DNA of 46,625 bases, taken from positions 4,258-50,882 of the forward strand of contig JAENRP010000320.1 in NCBI GenBank assembly GCA_024741835.1, read 5' to 3'. Of this stretch, positions 1 through 10,086 are shown one piece after another; the first letter of the stretch is position 1; each line of letters starts with the position of its first letter. The stretch is from Diplocarpon mali. Its lineage: Eukaryota; Ascomycota; Leotiomycetes; Helotiales; Drepanopezizaceae. Both the position numbers and the translations under genes were made by a program. The notes below the pieces were generated by a model that searched no databases, was not told the origin of the DNA, and was given only the letters and a program-made list of their open reading frames with translations.

Positions 1-165
1 CTTTTACCTTTAATAATAATATAGCCCTAATTTAGGCCTTTTAATATATTAGTTTTCTCGCACTTAGGGTTTGCTAATAATTAATATACTATTACCTTAA
101 CCTATATTATTTTATATTCTTTACTAATAGTAATAAAGGCTACTACTTTTATTATTTAAAATATA
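1..165 (+). mobile_element. Internal 3' end of an E-like LTR element
   Basis: AT-rich sequence without a convincing reading frame. It resembles the stretch just before the right LTR of element E (about 31860-31922): both have a CTAATAGTA block followed by the start of the LTR. I read it as the last internal bases of an E-family element whose remainder lies left of the window. Confidence 0.55.
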
Positions 166-411
166 TATAAAGACTTAAGATAGATAGGTCTTATAATATA
201 TATCATATGATCGGCGTAGGACAGTAGGAGGATAAAAGGGCCATCTTCTATATATAGAGATAGCGCGCATCGCTATAAGTACTAAATATACCCTATACTT
301 AGGACTTGTTCCTAACATCTTATCTAAGAGAGCCCGCTTATAGTGCTTCCTCCTCTTGTTTTTAGGTCTTCCCTTAGGCCTATTCTTGTATTGTCTCCCC
401 CCAGTTTTATA
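166..411 (+). repeat. Right LTR of an E-like element
   Basis: About 246 bp, against 248 bp for the two LTRs of element E, and collinear with them. Shared blocks include TATAAAGAC at the start, the GATAGCGCGCA region, the GCCCGCTTATAGTGCTTCC region and the GGTCTTCCCTTAGGCC region. It starts TA and ends TA, as expected for a TG...CA LTR after RIP. It is more diverged from the E LTRs than they are from each other, so it is probably a subfamily. It ends abruptly in family B protease/linker sequence, so the element inserted into the minus-strand B copy. Confidence 0.7.
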
Positions 412-2075
412 CTATTCTCTTTATCCTCGCTTAAATATATTAGGGCAGAGAGTGCACTTTCCTTAAAGGAATCTACTTATAGGTCCGGCCTAAGAGTTAA
501 TTTCTATAATATCACCTTTAAGATAATATAAAGTCTATTTTTAATTTTAGCCTTAAAGATCACTTTATAATTATTATTTATAAACTATATAAATTGATTA
601 TTAAAAACTCTTATACAATTTAACTCTACATAGATCTTATAGTTAAATAAGAGATTAATACTTAAGCTAGGTATAAGGAGAACATTTTGCAAAAGGAAAG
701 AAATGCTAATAACATTCATCTCTACTATACCTATCGAGTTTATATATAACCTTCTATTGCTAACCTTAATAGAGCGCCTTTTTATTTTAGTAAGCGGGCC
801 TTTAAATAGGTAAGGTTTATCAGTCATATATACTATGCAATTAGTATTACTATACCAGTCGGATTCAAGGATCTTACGAAGATCGGCTTTTAAAACGTAG
901 GCATCTTTATTATAATTATCGTTTAAATTATCAGAAGTGGATTCAGGTTCAGATGACCTACTATTATTATTAAAGGTGTCTACTAAAGTTTTGGCTAAAT
1001 AGCCTTTTCCTTTGCCTTTGCCTTTCCTTAATAGTTGCAGCCTTCGGTAGGATAAGGGCAGTTTGCTTTTTAACTTCTGCTTCGATTGCTTCTTAATATT
1101 AAAGCTGGTAACTATATTAATTAGTTGCCTTTTAACTTTACAATTAGTAATATTATAAGCACTATTATAGAAGTAGCATCCCTAATGAGCTTAAGGGCTT
1201 GTCCTACGCTCCTTCCTCTTCTTAGGCTTATCGTTGCCCTATAATGCGGCATTTGCCAATTTAAAGCGTCCTTTGAGGTCTTGCTTAATAGTTCGAAGGA
1301 GGTCGATCTTCTTATAGATCTTAAGGTTAGGTTAAACAAGAAGAGATTATTTTATAATAGCAAACTTAAAAGGGAGGCTATTAAGTAGGAAATTAAAAAG
1401 CTGAATTTCCTTAAAAGTCATAGCTATCTTAAGATCTGCGGCTCTTATTCTCCTCCTTGCTTTACGCAGTATAAACTAAGTAGAGTCTATATTTATATCT
1501 ATATCCTTACTATCTTTATCTTTTCTATATTAAAATGAAGTGATCTACTATAGTAAATATTAAGTATTAAAGGCAGTTATCTAAGAGTATTTTGCCTTTA
1601 AAGTATCCTATCTTATCTTTGCATTATTATAAACTCAAATAAAATCTCAGTCTTTATCGCTTAAACCTCTATTAATCTTAAGCTTATATTTAGCTAAGGC
1701 TAGCCTATACTCCTTTTCCTTTTCTATATTTAAAATCTGCCTTTAGGATTCTCAATTATTATCTACTAAGGCTCTTAGGCTAAGCTTATTTAATATATTT
1801 GGCAAATCCTTAGCAGTTATATTAGCTATTAAAGTAGAAGTAGATAAATTAGTAAAGGGAGTATAAGGGACTATTCTTATATATTTAATAAGTGTCTTTT
1901 GAATCGCTATTTCGATGCCTTTACTCTTAAAGTAAAGCTCTAAATCGTTGAACCATTATTGCCAGTTCTTTCGAGAGAGTTGGAGGTCTCTAGGCCTAGT
2001 ATTTCGATCGGAATCGGAAGCTATTGCCGTTTCAAATAGAATTGCATTGAAAAATCAAATAAATTAAATAGCTAA
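412..2075 (-). pseudogene. Gag and start of protease/linker of family B (stop-ridden)
   Basis: Gag would form the virus-like particle; the downstream part leads into the protease. The minus-strand frame starts near 2075 (initiator unclear, perhaps ATG changed to ATA). It includes a Trp/Gln-rich segment with NWQQWFNDLELYF, typical of Copia gag N-termini. Further on is a degenerate CCHC zinc knuckle, then a KGKGKGYLAK linker. The last part contains the aspartic-protease-like stretch ISFLLQNVLLIPSLSINLLF near 720-640. Nearly all in-frame stops are TAG/TAA at expected Gln or Trp positions, so this is a RIP pseudogene. One palindromic repeat is present at 475-497. The start and frame are inferred by comparison with the other B copies. 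Confidence 0.75.
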
Positions 2076-2182
2076 GGGCACTCCTCCTATTAAAAAGTCG
2101 AAGTGATTAAATAGCAGGTGTTATAGAAGTATTAAATAGAAAGGAAGTCCTTTTGTCGAAAGGGTTTTTAGGCTATAACGCA

Positions 2183-2312
2183 GGGAATCACACCTCTTAC
2201 AAAATACAGTAAAGCAAGGAATCACACCTCTTATAGTACCAAAGGGGTTATAGAGCAAGGAATTATACCTCTTACAATACAGGTTAGCTAAATAGGGAAT
2301 CATACCTCCTAT
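2183..2312 (-). repeat. Four tandem repeats in the family B leader
   Basis: The motif GGAATCACACCTCTTA, or a one- to three-base variant, recurs at about 2183, 2218, 2259 and 2297, a spacing of 35-41 bp. The same four-fold array, more decayed, occurs in the other B leader near 45019, 45056, 45097 and 45131. It lies between the primer-binding site and gag, where packaging or translation signals are usually found. Its function is unknown. Confidence 0.75.
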
Positions 2313-2419
2313 TTGCCGATTGCTCGCCTTTTACTATAAGTCTCGTTCAACTTCCTACTAATAGTTGTAACGCAAGTGCTTTTTAAAGGAAGTCAATAAT
2401 CTATTATCGGTCTAGCTAA

Positions 2420-2430
2420 GGCTTATAACC
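2420..2430 (-). other. Primer-binding site, half-tRNA type (family B)
   Basis: On the minus strand the LTR end is followed at once by GGTTATAAGCC. Apart from one G-to-A change this is complementary to the anticodon stem-loop of initiator tRNA-Met (...GGCTCATAACC...). That is the Ty5/copia half-tRNA priming mode, not priming from a tRNA 3' end. Confidence 0.7.
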
Positions 2431-2625
2431 TATTAAGCTTAAGTGAGTTGGCGCAGTAGGTAAAGGAGGCTTCTAAAGGTCGATAGTCGATATATTAGTA
2501 AGAGTTAAAGAAGGAAGGTTACCCCTTTCTTCCCTATAGCTATATATATATCAATATCCTACTGATTAAGCAATAGGGTCATATGATAATACATCGGAGT
2601 GATGGCTGTATCACCCATCTCAACA
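2431..2625 (-). repeat. 5' LTR of B minus copy 1 (195 bp)
   Basis: On the minus strand it starts TGTTGAGATGGGTGATACAG and ends ...GCTTAATA just before the primer-binding site. Exactly 195 bp, the same as the copies at 40870, 41795, 42472 and 44704. It is the least mutated of the five, since TG at the start and several CA/TG steps are kept. The flank at 2626-2630 (TTAGT) would be one half of the target duplication; the other half is outside the window. Confidence 0.9.
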
Positions 2626-3278
2626 TTAGTAGATAATAACTAAGGACCTTAGAAAGTTTTAAATATAGAAAAGGAGAAGGAGTATAGGATGGCCTTAGCT
2701 AAATATAAGCTTAAGATTAATAAAGGTTTAAGCAATAAAGATTAAGATTTTATTTAAATTTATAATAATATAAAGATAAGATAGGATACTTTAAAGGTAA
2801 AATACTATTAGACAACTGCCTTTAATACTTAGTATCTGCTATAGTAAATCACTTTATTTTAATATAGAAAAGATAAAGATAGTAAGGATATAGATATAAA
2901 TATAGACTTTACTTAATTTATACTTTATAAAGCGAGAAGGAGAGTAAAAGCTATAGATCTTAAGATAGCTATAACGTTTAAGGAAACTTAGCTTTTTAGT
3001 TTCTTACTTAATAGCCTCTTTCTTAAGTTTGCTATTATAAAACAATCTCTTCTTATTTAACCTAACTTTAAGATCTATAAGAAGATCGACCTCTTTTAAA
3101 TTGTTAAGTAAGACCTTAAAGGACGCTTTAAGTTGGCAAACGCCGCATTATAAGGTAACGATAAGCCTAAGAAGAGGAAGGAGCGCGAGACGAGCCCTTA
3201 AGCTTATTAAGGATACTACTTCTATAATAGTACTTATAATATTACTAATTGTAAAGTTAAAAGGCAATTAATTAATAT
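2626..3278 (+). pseudogene. Gag fragment of B plus copy 1, left of the A insertion
   Basis: Collinear with gag at about 45540-46220 of B plus copy 2. It enters in mid-gag because B minus copy 1 inserted there. The frame is open except for TAA/TAG and runs through a Lys/Arg-rich stretch (KPKKRKE-like, about 3160) and a decayed zinc knuckle near 3210-3265 (Tyr for Cys changes, His/Cys pattern still recognisable). The last eight bases, ATTAATAT, recur directly after the A element at 8973-8980. The gene continues there in the same order, as the uninterrupted copy at about 46210 confirms. Confidence 0.85.
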
Positions 3279-3522
3279 TGCAGGTATGCCCGTCACATAT
3301 TTGTCATATGATCTATTATATGACATATCATATATATGATATGTCATATAACTTGCCATATGACTTAGCGGCTTCACTAAGAAGCCCGCTTACCTTAAAT
3401 AGCTCTTAGTTAGAGAGCTCTTATGAATTAAGACACCTAATATCGTCGTTTGCACCTTATACTTCTTTATACCCTCTTTTAGTTTACTATTAAGTTTACT
3501 ATTAGAGAACCTCCTTACTATA
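3279..3522 (+). repeat. 5' LTR of element A (244 bp)
   Basis: Starts TGCAGGTATGCCC and ends CTTACTATA (CA changed to TA) directly before the primer-binding site. It is collinear with 8602-8972 minus the 127-bp duplication. Its first part is dominated by CATATG-type palindromes (for example ATATCATATATATGATAT), which could fold into a long hairpin. Differences from the 3' LTR are mostly transitions. Confidence 0.88.
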
Positions 3523-3534
3523 GGTTATAAGCCC
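3523..3534 (+). other. Primer-binding site, half-tRNA type (element A)
   Basis: GGTTATAAGCCC immediately follows the LTR. It matches the complement of the initiator tRNA-Met anticodon stem-loop except for A where the anticodon complement ATG has G. This suggests half-tRNA priming and one RIP change. Confidence 0.72.
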
Positions 3535-3660
3535 CGCATGCCTATGAATAGTATTCGACAAATTCCATCGATTAGAGTCTCCTTTATAAATGAAAAGGCT
3601 GATTGATATTTTGAGTTTTACTTAACTAACAATGTATAATAGCGTCATTTTAATAATAAA
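3535..3660 (+). other. Leader of element A
   Basis: AT-rich, between the primer-binding site and the first part of the gag frame that I can follow. It presumably holds packaging signals; I see no distinct motif. Confidence 0.4.
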
Positions 3661-4971
3661 ACAGTGGCTACTCCCCTTCTAAAGCGCTACGCAATAATCT
3701 AAGCTTATGCAAGATTCGTTACTATAGCTGAATCATTAGGACTAATAGCTAAGATTACTAGCTTAATTGCTAAAAGTACTCTACTGCTTGAATTACTTAA
3801 TCTTATAGGGATTAATATATAGTACCTTAAACTCGAATACAATAGTTCATCTCCTCCTCTTCCTCCTTCTCTACCTTCTCCTTTCGACAACTCTATATAT
3901 ATATATATAAATAAGATATCGTTGTCTTCGGCTGCCCTTAGCCTCCCTAAGTCTTAAAAGCTTAAAGGCGCAGAGGACTATAGCTAGTAGAGGAATAAGG
4001 TTTTGAACCTTGCAAAGTCAAACGCCTTAATTATATATTTTTATATAAAAGCTAGAATATATACTCTACTTAAGATTAACTTATAAGACCGTTCTATTAC
4101 TCTTAAGGAAAGGGACAATTGGGTTAGATAGGAAGCTAAGGAATCTTAGATAAAGCTTACTATTATACTTAATTGCAAACCAGGCCTATTAGCTTATATA
4201 AAAGGCGATAAATCTGCTTTAAATATATGGAAAGCTCTTTAAAAATAGTACAAAGGATTTGGAATAGTACTTAAATATAATGCTATATAGACCTATATTA
4301 CTATTAAATATAATAACTTCAACTTACTTAAAGCTTATATTATCGCCTTTAGGCCTTCAATTATTAAATTAGAAGCTCTTGACTCTGCCCTTCCCTCTTA
4401 CTAGTACCCTATTATATTTATTACTAGCTATTCTAATAGATGGCCTATTTAGGCAGATCGATAACGCTTTAACCTTCGCTTAGTTATAGTAGCTAGACGA
4501 AAATCAGAGATTACGCTTAAAGCTCTTATTAAAGATATTACTAATAAAGCTCAAGCCTTATAAAGTTTAAAAATGAATAGAACCGTCTTATATAATAATA
4601 AATCGGCTAGCAAGCCGCATTTATCTAATTATAAGAAGTTAGAAAATAAGAGAGGTTTTAAAGACTTAAAGAAGAGTACCTTTAAGAATACTATTACTTC
4701 CCTTAACTCCTCCTATCCTTATTGCAAGCAACTAAAGCTATACTATAAGGCAGAAGATTGCTCTACAATTAACAAATCGAAAAGAAAGGCTTAAGAGAAG
4801 GACTTAAGGAAGAAGTACGTATTCTATCACTTTAAAGGCAAGGATAATAAGTCCTTACTATTATTATTAAAAGGTAAGAAGCCTTTTAGGAAGTTTCAAA
4901 AGGAAGACGAAGAGTTAGATAATGACCTTTTTAAGCATACTATACTATTATTAACCCTAGGGCCAATTCTC

Positions 4972-5060
4972 ACTCGCAAGCCTGGCCTAGGAGTCAATTC
5001 CTTATTAGGAGGCGACTCCTCCTTAAGGCCAATTTCCACTCGCAGGCCGGGCCTAAGAGT
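4972..5060 (+). repeat. Two in-frame palindromic repeats in A (protease/linker)
   Basis: 23-bp units at 4972-4994 and 5038-5060, both of the ACTCGC...AGGAGT/AAGAGT orientation. They are exactly 66 bp apart, which is 22 codons. Each is read in the polyprotein frame as Thr-Arg-x-Pro-Gly-Leu-x-Val-x-Ser (TRKPGLGVNS, TRRPGLRVSS). Shared flanks (GGCCAATT before, GTCA(A/G)TTC after) show the repeated unit is wider than the palindrome itself. Confidence 0.88.
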
Positions 5061-6450
5061 CAGTTCTTCTACCTCTTACTTCTTATTAAAATTGAGGAAT
5101 CGTTAGCTATATAATATAAGTACTAGTAAGCATATCTCTAATAATCTCTTTAAGTTTACCTCCTATACTACTTAAGATAATCTACCCTCTTTAAATATAG
5201 TTAATAGATCTATTTAACCTTTTGGCGTTAGTACTTGCAAAGTTAACGCACTTAAATCTAATAGAAAGGTATATATTCTTAAGTTAATTAATACTCTTTA
5301 TATACCTTAATCACTTATCTGCCTATACTTAAGTAGTAAACTTAATAAAATCAAAGGCTTCTATTAAAATAGCAAGCTATTTCTATTTAATAAGAAGGAA
5401 ATTTGCACTATCGATAATAATATATATATTAATAAGGAATAGCCTTCTCTTAACTCCTCTAGTTATATAAGTAGATATACTCTCTTAGCTGCTATTAAAA
5501 ATAGACCTCTTAATATTAAGCTCTAGCACTATCGATTAGGCCACGCTAGCCTATAAACAGTTAGAAAGACCTAATCTGCTATTACTAATATGCAAATTAA
5601 GGAAACAAAATCAAGGAAGATGCGAATCTGCGCTCCTTGCGAGAAGGGCAGACCTCTCTAATACGTTAATAAACGTTCAGCTTGCCCTCGACTTACAAAG
5701 GCACTTAACGAGCTATACGTCGATATAGTTCATTTAAAGCCAACTAGCTTTAATAGTCACAAATACGCCTCTATCTTTACTTGCTTAGCTATAATAGCTA
5801 AATAGGGATAGACCTATATAAATAAATCTAATGCCTTTAAGGCAAATAAAAAGATAATCAGCCTCTTATAAACTCAGTATAATCGCATAATCAAGCAGTA
5901 GAGAATTAATAGAGGTAAGGAGTACTCTTCTATATAAATGCGAATACTTATAGAAAACCTCAGTATGATTTTAGAGGAATCTACTCTATATATACTAAAA
6001 TAAGATAGTAGATTGGAACGATCAATTCGCATACTAATAGAAAAGTTGCGAATAGCTATAATTAACTAAAATATCCCCTCCTTTCTTTAGCCTTACCTCC
6101 TTCTTTTAGTAATATATATTACTAATCTTACTACCTTTAATATTTTAAGTGGCAAGACTCTATATAAGGTCTTTTGGGATAATATCGAGCCTAATAAGCC
6201 TTATACTCCCTTAATCAAGCATCTTCGAGTACTAGGCTGTCGCGTCTATATGCTAATTAAGAAAGAAAAGCGAACTTAGAGTAATAAACTCGCTTTAAGA
6301 GCAGAGGTAGGTACTCTTATTGGATTTGATAGCAAAAGTATCTATTAGATTTATATACTATTGCGACTAAGGGAGAAGATTATTCTATCTTCTTATATTC
6401 GATTCGATAAAAACGGCCTAATTAGAGAGCCGCAATTAAGGGGTGATTTC

Positions 6451-6539
6451 ACTCCTAGGCCGGGACCGCGAGTCACTTCTTAAAATAACGATAATACTAA
6501 CTCTTACGATGATTCTACTCCTGGGCTAGGACCGCGAGT
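6451..6539 (+). repeat. Two in-frame palindromic repeats in A (integrase-RT linker)
   Basis: Units at 6451-6473 and 6517-6539, now in the other orientation (ACTCCT...GCGAGT), again 66 bp apart and in frame. They are read as TPRPGPRVTS and TPGLGPRVNS. Opposite orientation, same codon phase and same spacing as at 4972/5038 suggest the unit stays open in both directions. Confidence 0.88.
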
Positions 6540-8352
6540 CAATTCTAATTCAGGAGAAGCTAATGAAGCTGAGCTTCCAACTTTAAAAAAGAGAGGAAGA
6601 CCTCCTGATTCAAAGAATAAGGCTTACCCTTAGCCTTCCAAGATAAGAGCTACTCGCTTAACTTATGCTCTTAGATTCAAAGCTAATAACTCTAATAATA
6701 AGGAAGCCTATTTAGGCGCCTTCTATATGGCCTTACTCGACTCTCCTTATCCAAATGACCCGAAAACAGTTGAATAAGCCCTCTCTTACGCTAATGCTAA
6801 CAAATGGCAATCTGCGATCAACTCTAAGTATAATTCCCTCGCTTATAAGGATATATAGGTAGTAGTAAAACGCTTAGAACTCTTTAAAGACAATAGAGTA
6901 CTTAGATCAAGGCTTATCTTTAAAATAAAAAGAGATTAAAATAGGGAAATCTCCTAATAGAAGGTCAGATTCATTATATAAGGCTATATACAACGATAAG
7001 GTCGAGATTACAACTAGACTTTTGCTAGAGTATGCAAATCTGCGGTCTAGAAGATCGCGATTATACTTGCAGCGCTATACGACTTCGAGCTAGATTAGTT
7101 CGACGTCGAAACAGCTTTCCTTAACTTAAAAGCTAACTCTAATATCTATATCAAGTTACCTCTTAAATACACTTAAGATAAGGTCGTCCTTTTACCTTAA
7201 GACTACTGTCTTAAGCTTCTTAAGGCCTTATATAGCTTAAAGCAATCTCTACGACTATAGTAAGAAAAGCTACGGTCTAAGCTATAAAAGCTCGATTTTC
7301 AACCTTTTAATACTAACAATTGCATATATATTAACCGCGCCTCTTAGATTCTTATTATCACCTATATCGACGACTTCCTTATAGTAGCTAAGAAAGGTGA
7401 TATATATAATAAGTTTAAGAGAGATCTTCGCAACCTCTTTAAGATTATAGGTAGTAAACTGGCTAACTACTTTTTAAAAGTATATATAGTTAAAGATCGA
7501 TAAAATAGAACGATCTCACTTTATTAAGATGCCTATATTGATAAGGTTCTTAAACGTTTTTATATAACTAATTGCAAGAGTGTACTAATGCCTTTTGCTA
7601 ATAGCTATAAAGTTCATATGGTCAAATTTGAAGGCCAAGCCACTTTATAAGAAGTGAAGCTATACTAAGAGATCTATAGTTCTCTATAGTACCTTGCGCA
7701 CTATACGCGTTAGGATATACTATACTACTGCTTTATTCTTAGCAAATTCCTTACTAACCCTTTGCTATAATATATAGTAGCTTTAAAACGAGTTTTATAA
7801 TACTTATAAGGAATGCGATTCTATTATACTACCTTCGGAAGTAAAAGAACTGACCTAAAGCTTTAGAAATTGCATAGCTACTGCGATTCTGACTAGGCAG
7901 GCAACAGAGGAACTAGAGCCTCCTATTCTAAGGCCGTCTTCTTCCTTAATAATAGCGTAATTACCGCCTCCTTTAAGTGATAGACTATTATCGCTCTCTT
8001 ATTTATAGAAGTAGAGTATATTACTATATGCAAATTCGCATAAGAGGCCTCTTAGATACGCTAGGTACTTAAGGAAATAAGCTATAGCGGCGATAATGCT
8101 ATTAAAGTCGAGATGATTTGCGATAACTAAAGAGCCCTTTATCTTACCGAAAACCCTGAATATTACTAAAGAACGAAGTATATTAATATCAAGTTCTATT
8201 ATATTCGGCAAGAGCTTCGGAAAGGCCATTTAGACCTCTGGTATACGAATACTAAAGACAACGCCGCCGACGGCCTTACTAAGAGCTTAAATAGCTCCAA
8301 CTACGCCGCCTTTATCAAATTGTTAAATATAAAGGTTCTGCACCTCGATTAA

Positions 8353-8601
8353 GGGGTGATTTTTTTTGCACTTCTATTAAGGGGTGATTTTTTTTTTACT
8401 CCTAGGCCGGGCCCGCGAGTTAATTTTGACTTTTTTAAAAGGTGGATTTCCTACTCTAGAGTAGAGCGCGCTAGCGAACTCTACTCTATTTCCCATATCT
8501 GCAGGTTGATTTTTCATATGAAACTGTAAATTATAACAAAAGTTATAATATTATATATATTGCTAGCGAGTTCCTTTAAAGGTCTCTCCAAAGGGGTGTA
8601 T
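8353..8601 (+). other. 3' untranslated region of A, with palindrome and purine tract
   Basis: Holds a duplicated TTAAGGGGTGATTTTTT block (about 8350 and 8378), another palindromic unit at 8398-8420 and the purine-rich AAAGGGGTG at 8589-8597. The last is a plausible polypurine tract priming plus-strand synthesis, because the 3' LTR starts at 8602. The same GGGGTGATTT sequence also precedes the palindrome at 6451. Confidence 0.65.
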
Positions 8602-8972
8602 TACAAGTATGCCTGTTATATGTTTATCATATGATCTATTATATAATACATCATATATATAATATATCATATGACTTGCTATATGACTTAGCGGCTTTAC
8701 TAAGAAGCCCGCTTACCTTAAATAGCTCTTAGTTAGAGAGCTCTTATGAATCAAGACACCTAATATCGTCGTTTGCACCTCATACTTCTTCGTGCCCTCT
8801 TCTAGTTTACTATCAAGTTTACTATCAGAGAACCTCCTTGCTATATAAATAGCTCTTAGTTAGAGAGCTCTCATGAATCAAGACACCCAATATCGTCGTT
8901 TGCACCTCATACTTCTTCGTGCCCTCTTCTAGTTTACTATCAAGTTTACTATCAGAGAACCTCCTTGCTACA
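8602..8972 (+). repeat. 3' LTR of element A (371 bp, with 127-bp duplication)
   Basis: Collinear with the 5' LTR at 3279, but the segment 8720-8846 is repeated at 8847-8972. The repeat begins AAATAGCTCTTAG in both copies with a period of 127 bp. Removing one unit gives 244 bp, exactly the 5' LTR length. It ends ...GCTACA, so here the CA end survives. The element probably inserted with equal LTRs and the duplication arose later, or the element was rearranged after insertion. Confidence 0.88.
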
Positions 8973-10086
8973 ATTAATATAATTGCTAGCTTTAATATTA
9001 AAAAGTGATTAAAGTAAAAGTTAAAAAGCAAACTGCCCTTATCCTATTAAAGGCCGCAACTATTAAAAAAAGGCAAAGGAAAAGGCTATTTAGCTAAGAC
9101 TTTAATAAATACCTTTAATAATAATAGTAGGTTATTTAAACTTAAATCCACTTTTGATAATTCAAATAATAATTATAATAAAGATATTTACATTTTAAAA
9201 GCCGATCTTTATAAGATCCTTAAATCTAATTAATATAGTAATATTAGTTATATAGCATATATAATTAATAAACCTTACCTATTTAAAGGCTTACTTATTA
9301 AAATAAAAAGGCACTTTATTAAAGTTAGTAGTAAAAGGTTATATATAGATTCGATAGGTATAGTAGAAATGAATATTACTAGCGTTTCTTTCCTTTTATA
9401 AAATATTCTCCTTATACCTAGCTTAGGTATTAATCTTTTATTTAGCCGTAAGATCTATATAAAGCTAAATTATATAAGAGTTTTTAATAATCAATTTATG
9501 TAGTTTATAAATAATAATTATAAAGTGACTTTTAAAGTTAAAATCAAAGATAGACTTTATATTATTTTAAAAGTAATATTATAGAAATTGACTCTTAAGC
9601 TAAACCTATAAGTAGATTCCTTTAAGGAAAGTGCACTCTCTACTTTAATATAATTAAATAAGGATAGGGAGAATAGATAGAGTCTTAAGCTAGGATCGTA
9701 AGCAAAAGTTGCGAAAATGACTCTTAAGCTAAGACTATAAGTAGATTATAAGATGTTTTTAAAGATAACTCTTAATCTAAGATTATAAATGAATCTAATA
9801 GAAATGACTCTTAGGCTAAGACTGCGAGTAGATTCTGCAGATTCGCTAATAACAACTCTTAAGCTAAGATTGCAAGTGAACTTCGCGGATTTGTTAGAAA
9901 TAACTTTTTAGCTAAGACCGCGAGTAGATCTTGCGGTTTTATTAAAAACGACTTTTAAGCTAGGCTTATAATTAGAAAACGGCAAAACCTCGAACTGTTA
10001 TTACTATTTCTTTTTAACCGCTAATAATAAAGTATTAATTAATAATAGGCTACTAAAGCTATTAAAAGCCCAAAGCCTATTAAGGT
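8973..10086 (+). pseudogene. Gag end, protease and repeat-rich linker of B plus copy 1
   Basis: Continues the gene from 3278. After a basic stretch (KKGKGKGYLAKT-like near 9065-9105) comes the protease-like domain (ISFLLQNILLIPSLGINLLF, about 9385-9442). Then come eight palindromic units in frame (9591-9973) and the pre-integrase segment (LINNRLLKLLKAQSLLRL, about 10030-10083). The frame is continuous with only TAA/TAG/TGA stops. It ends abruptly at 10086, where integrase should begin, against block G. Assignment of the middle part as protease is by position and similarity to Copia polyproteins; I do not see a clear catalytic Asp-Thr/Ser-Gly. Confidence 0.8.
9591..9973 (+). repeat. In-frame array of eight palindromic units in B
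   Basis: Units start at 9591, 9681, 9720, 9768, 9807, 9855, 9903 and 9951. The spacings 90, 39, 48, 39, 48, 48 and 48 are all divisible by three. All are in one orientation (ACTC/TT-T-AGCTA...GTAGT-like after RIP) and one codon phase. They produce a repeated peptide of the type T-L-R/K-L-R-L-Q/R-V-D/N. The best preserved copy is 9807-9829. The array lies between the protease-like domain and the pre-integrase segment, so the polyprotein tolerates length change here. Confidence 0.88.

Larger units (their letters stand above)
412..2625 (-). mobile_element. Copia-order element, family B, minus copy 1 (5' part)
   Basis: Read on the minus strand this is LTR (2625-2431), primer-binding site, leader with tandem repeats, gag and the start of the protease/linker region, stopping where the E-like LTR was inserted. 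It matches the plus-strand B copies at 2626-3278/8973-10086 and 44704-46625. Its 5' LTR abuts the middle of gag of a plus-strand B copy at 2626, so it inserted into a relative in opposite orientation. The left half and the second target duplication lie outside the window. Confidence 0.85.
3661..8352 (+). pseudogene. Gag-pol polyprotein of element A (one frame, many stops)
   Basis: One frame can be followed for about 1,560 codons without a shift, interrupted only by stops, mainly TAG/TAA at Gln or Trp positions. The start is uncertain. Order of domains: Copia gag (KLKGAEDYS near 3958, central UBN2-like part to 4560); a decayed zinc knuckle near 4710-4755; a protease/linker zone with two palindromic inserts (4972, 5038); integrase zinc finger with both His (5527, 5542) and both Cys (5629, 5638) kept; integrase core with the first Asp at 5722 and the second changed to Asn near 5910; a linker with two more palindromic inserts (6451, 6517) followed by a basic KKRGRPPDSKNK stretch; RT with intact YIDD at 7363-7374; and RNase H (CDSD near 7880) to the stop at 8350. 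The order integrase before RT places it in Copia (Ty1-like). Clearly a RIP pseudogene. Confidence 0.9.
3279..8972 (+). mobile_element. Complete Copia-order element A, nested in B
   Basis: 5' LTR, primer-binding site, gag-protease-integrase-RT-RNase H, purine-rich tract and 3' LTR are all present and in order. The whole element sits inside B gag; the empty site can be read at about 46203-46222. The repeated flank is ATTAATAT at both ends (3271-3278 and 8973-8980), longer than the usual 5 bp, though AT-richness may exaggerate it. The 3' LTR exceeds the 5' LTR by exactly one 127-bp tandem duplication. Coding sequence is full of stops, so the element is dead. Confidence 0.9.

Noticed and set aside
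3705..3890. Minus-strand frame at the start of A
   Set aside because: It lies over the gag N-terminal region of A and has no recognisable features.
9591..9973. CRISPR-like array
   Set aside because: The regular 23-bp repeats are in a protein-coding frame of a eukaryotic retrotransposon. Spacers are not unique foreign-like sequences and there are no cas genes.
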